DNA of 7,605 nt, from contig CAMATW010000056.1 of the NCBI GenBank assembly GCA_945861305.1, positions 1-7,605 of the forward strand, written 5' to 3'. This stretch comes from Bordetella parapertussis (GTDB lineage: Bacteria > Pseudomonadota > Gammaproteobacteria > Burkholderiales > Burkholderiaceae_C). Within the stretch, counting starts at the first letter, position 1. Every line of letters begins with the position of its first letter. The position numbers and the translations under genes are program-made. Shown one piece after another: positions 7,241 through 7,605 of the stretch. The notes below the pieces were generated by a model. That model worked only from the letters and a program-made list of their open reading frames with translations. It was not told the origin of the DNA and did not search any database.

Positions 7241-7260
7241 AGCCTTTTTGAAAGCTCGCC

Positions 7261-7605
7261 ATGTCTGCACTGATTCTTCACCATTACCCCACCTCGCCTT
7301 TTGCTGAAAAAGTGCGTTTGATCATGGGCTACAAAAAGCTGTCTTGGCAAGGTGTGACCATTCCCATGGTCATGCCCAAGCCCGAACTCATGCCTTTGAC
7401 GGGTGGCTACCGCCGCACGCCGGTATTGCAAATCGGTGCGGATATTTACTGCGATACCAGCTTGATTTGCACCATGTTGGACCATGCGCAGCCCGAGCCT
7501 TCGTTGTATGGTTCACATGCCAAGGGTTTGGTGCGCACCGTGGCGCAATGGGCAGACAACATCGTGTTTCCCTCCGCCATGGGCTACAACTTTCAGCCTG
7601 CGGGT
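7261..7605 (+). CDS. Glutathione S-transferase family protein (5' part, runs off the window)
   Basis: The first 115 residues are visible with no stop codon before the edge. The N-terminal thioredoxin-fold domain shows the beta-alpha start LILHHYPTSPFAEKVRL (4-20) with Ser12-Pro13 at the usual active-site position. RRTPVLQIG (51-59) carries the cis-proline Pro54, and CDTSLI (64-69) supplies the Asp/Thr/Ser residues that normally hold the gamma-glutamyl part of glutathione. The helical C-terminal domain begins near residue 85. The ATG is 20 bases after the upstream stop, with only a weak GAAAG (7250-7254) before it. Family members would conjugate glutathione to an electrophile or reduce or isomerise a substrate; which of these applies here cannot be told. 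As I recall, proteins starting this way in Comamonadaceae are near 300 residues, longer than classic GSTs, so much may lie beyond the window. Co-direction with the operon suggests joint expression. Confidence 0.88.
   Translation, partial: MSALILHHYPTSPFAEKVRLIMGYKKLSWQGVTIPMVMPKPELMPLTGGYRRTPVLQIGADIYCDTSLICTMLDHAQPEPSLYGSHAKGLVRTVAQWADNIVFPSAMGYNFQPAG

Noticed and set aside
7241..7260. Possible terminator after the MDR gene (AGCCTTTTTGAAAGCT region)
   Set aside because: Arms pair over only about three bases and the T-run is inside the would-be loop, so the operon most likely continues into the GST gene.

Overview
The window is a tightly packed stretch of plus-strand metabolic genes with no RNA genes, insertion sequences or CRISPR arrays. 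Protein character points to a betaproteobacterium, most likely Burkholderiales/Comamonadaceae of the Limnohabitans/Rhodoferax/Polaromonas kind. The indications are G+C in the mid-to-high fifties by eye, frequent TTG (Leu) and CAA (Gln) codons, and enzyme subtypes that I recall from that family. The genus is an inference; no search was run.

Layout. Bases 1-209 hold the 3' end of an ATP-binding subunit of a branched-chain/hydrophobic amino-acid type ABC importer (LivF/UrtE-like). A 54-base gap (210-263) follows. It carries a 16-base imperfect palindrome just downstream of a TATAAA box, a plausible operator-promoter for the next operon. Six genes then run in the same direction with gaps of only 9, 3, 24, 14 and 20 bases and no visible terminator. 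They are a two-domain enoyl-CoA hydratase/3-hydroxyacyl-CoA dehydrogenase (264-2366), a thiolase (2376-3551), a long acyl-CoA dehydrogenase (3555-5396), an SDR oxidoreductase (5421-6212), a zinc-free NADPH-dependent MDR reductase (6227-7240), and the start of a glutathione S-transferase family protein (7261 to the window edge).

How it works together. The acyl-CoA dehydrogenase, hydratase/dehydrogenase and thiolase cover all four chemical steps of one beta-oxidation round (oxidation, hydration, oxidation, thiolysis). All catalytic residues checked are present. No acyl-CoA ligase or ETF gene is in view. The SDR and MDR probably handle hydroxy/keto or enone/enoyl intermediates, and the GST may deal with electrophilic by-products. 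The actual substrate cannot be read from the sequence.

The least ordinary signal is a 28-base structured repeat-like segment (5050-5077) inside the acyl-CoA dehydrogenase gene. It resembles a palindromic interspersed repeat scattered through many proteobacterial genomes, and here it appears to be translated as part of an interdomain linker. Otherwise this looks like a conventional catabolic operon; I found no convincing new multi-gene system.
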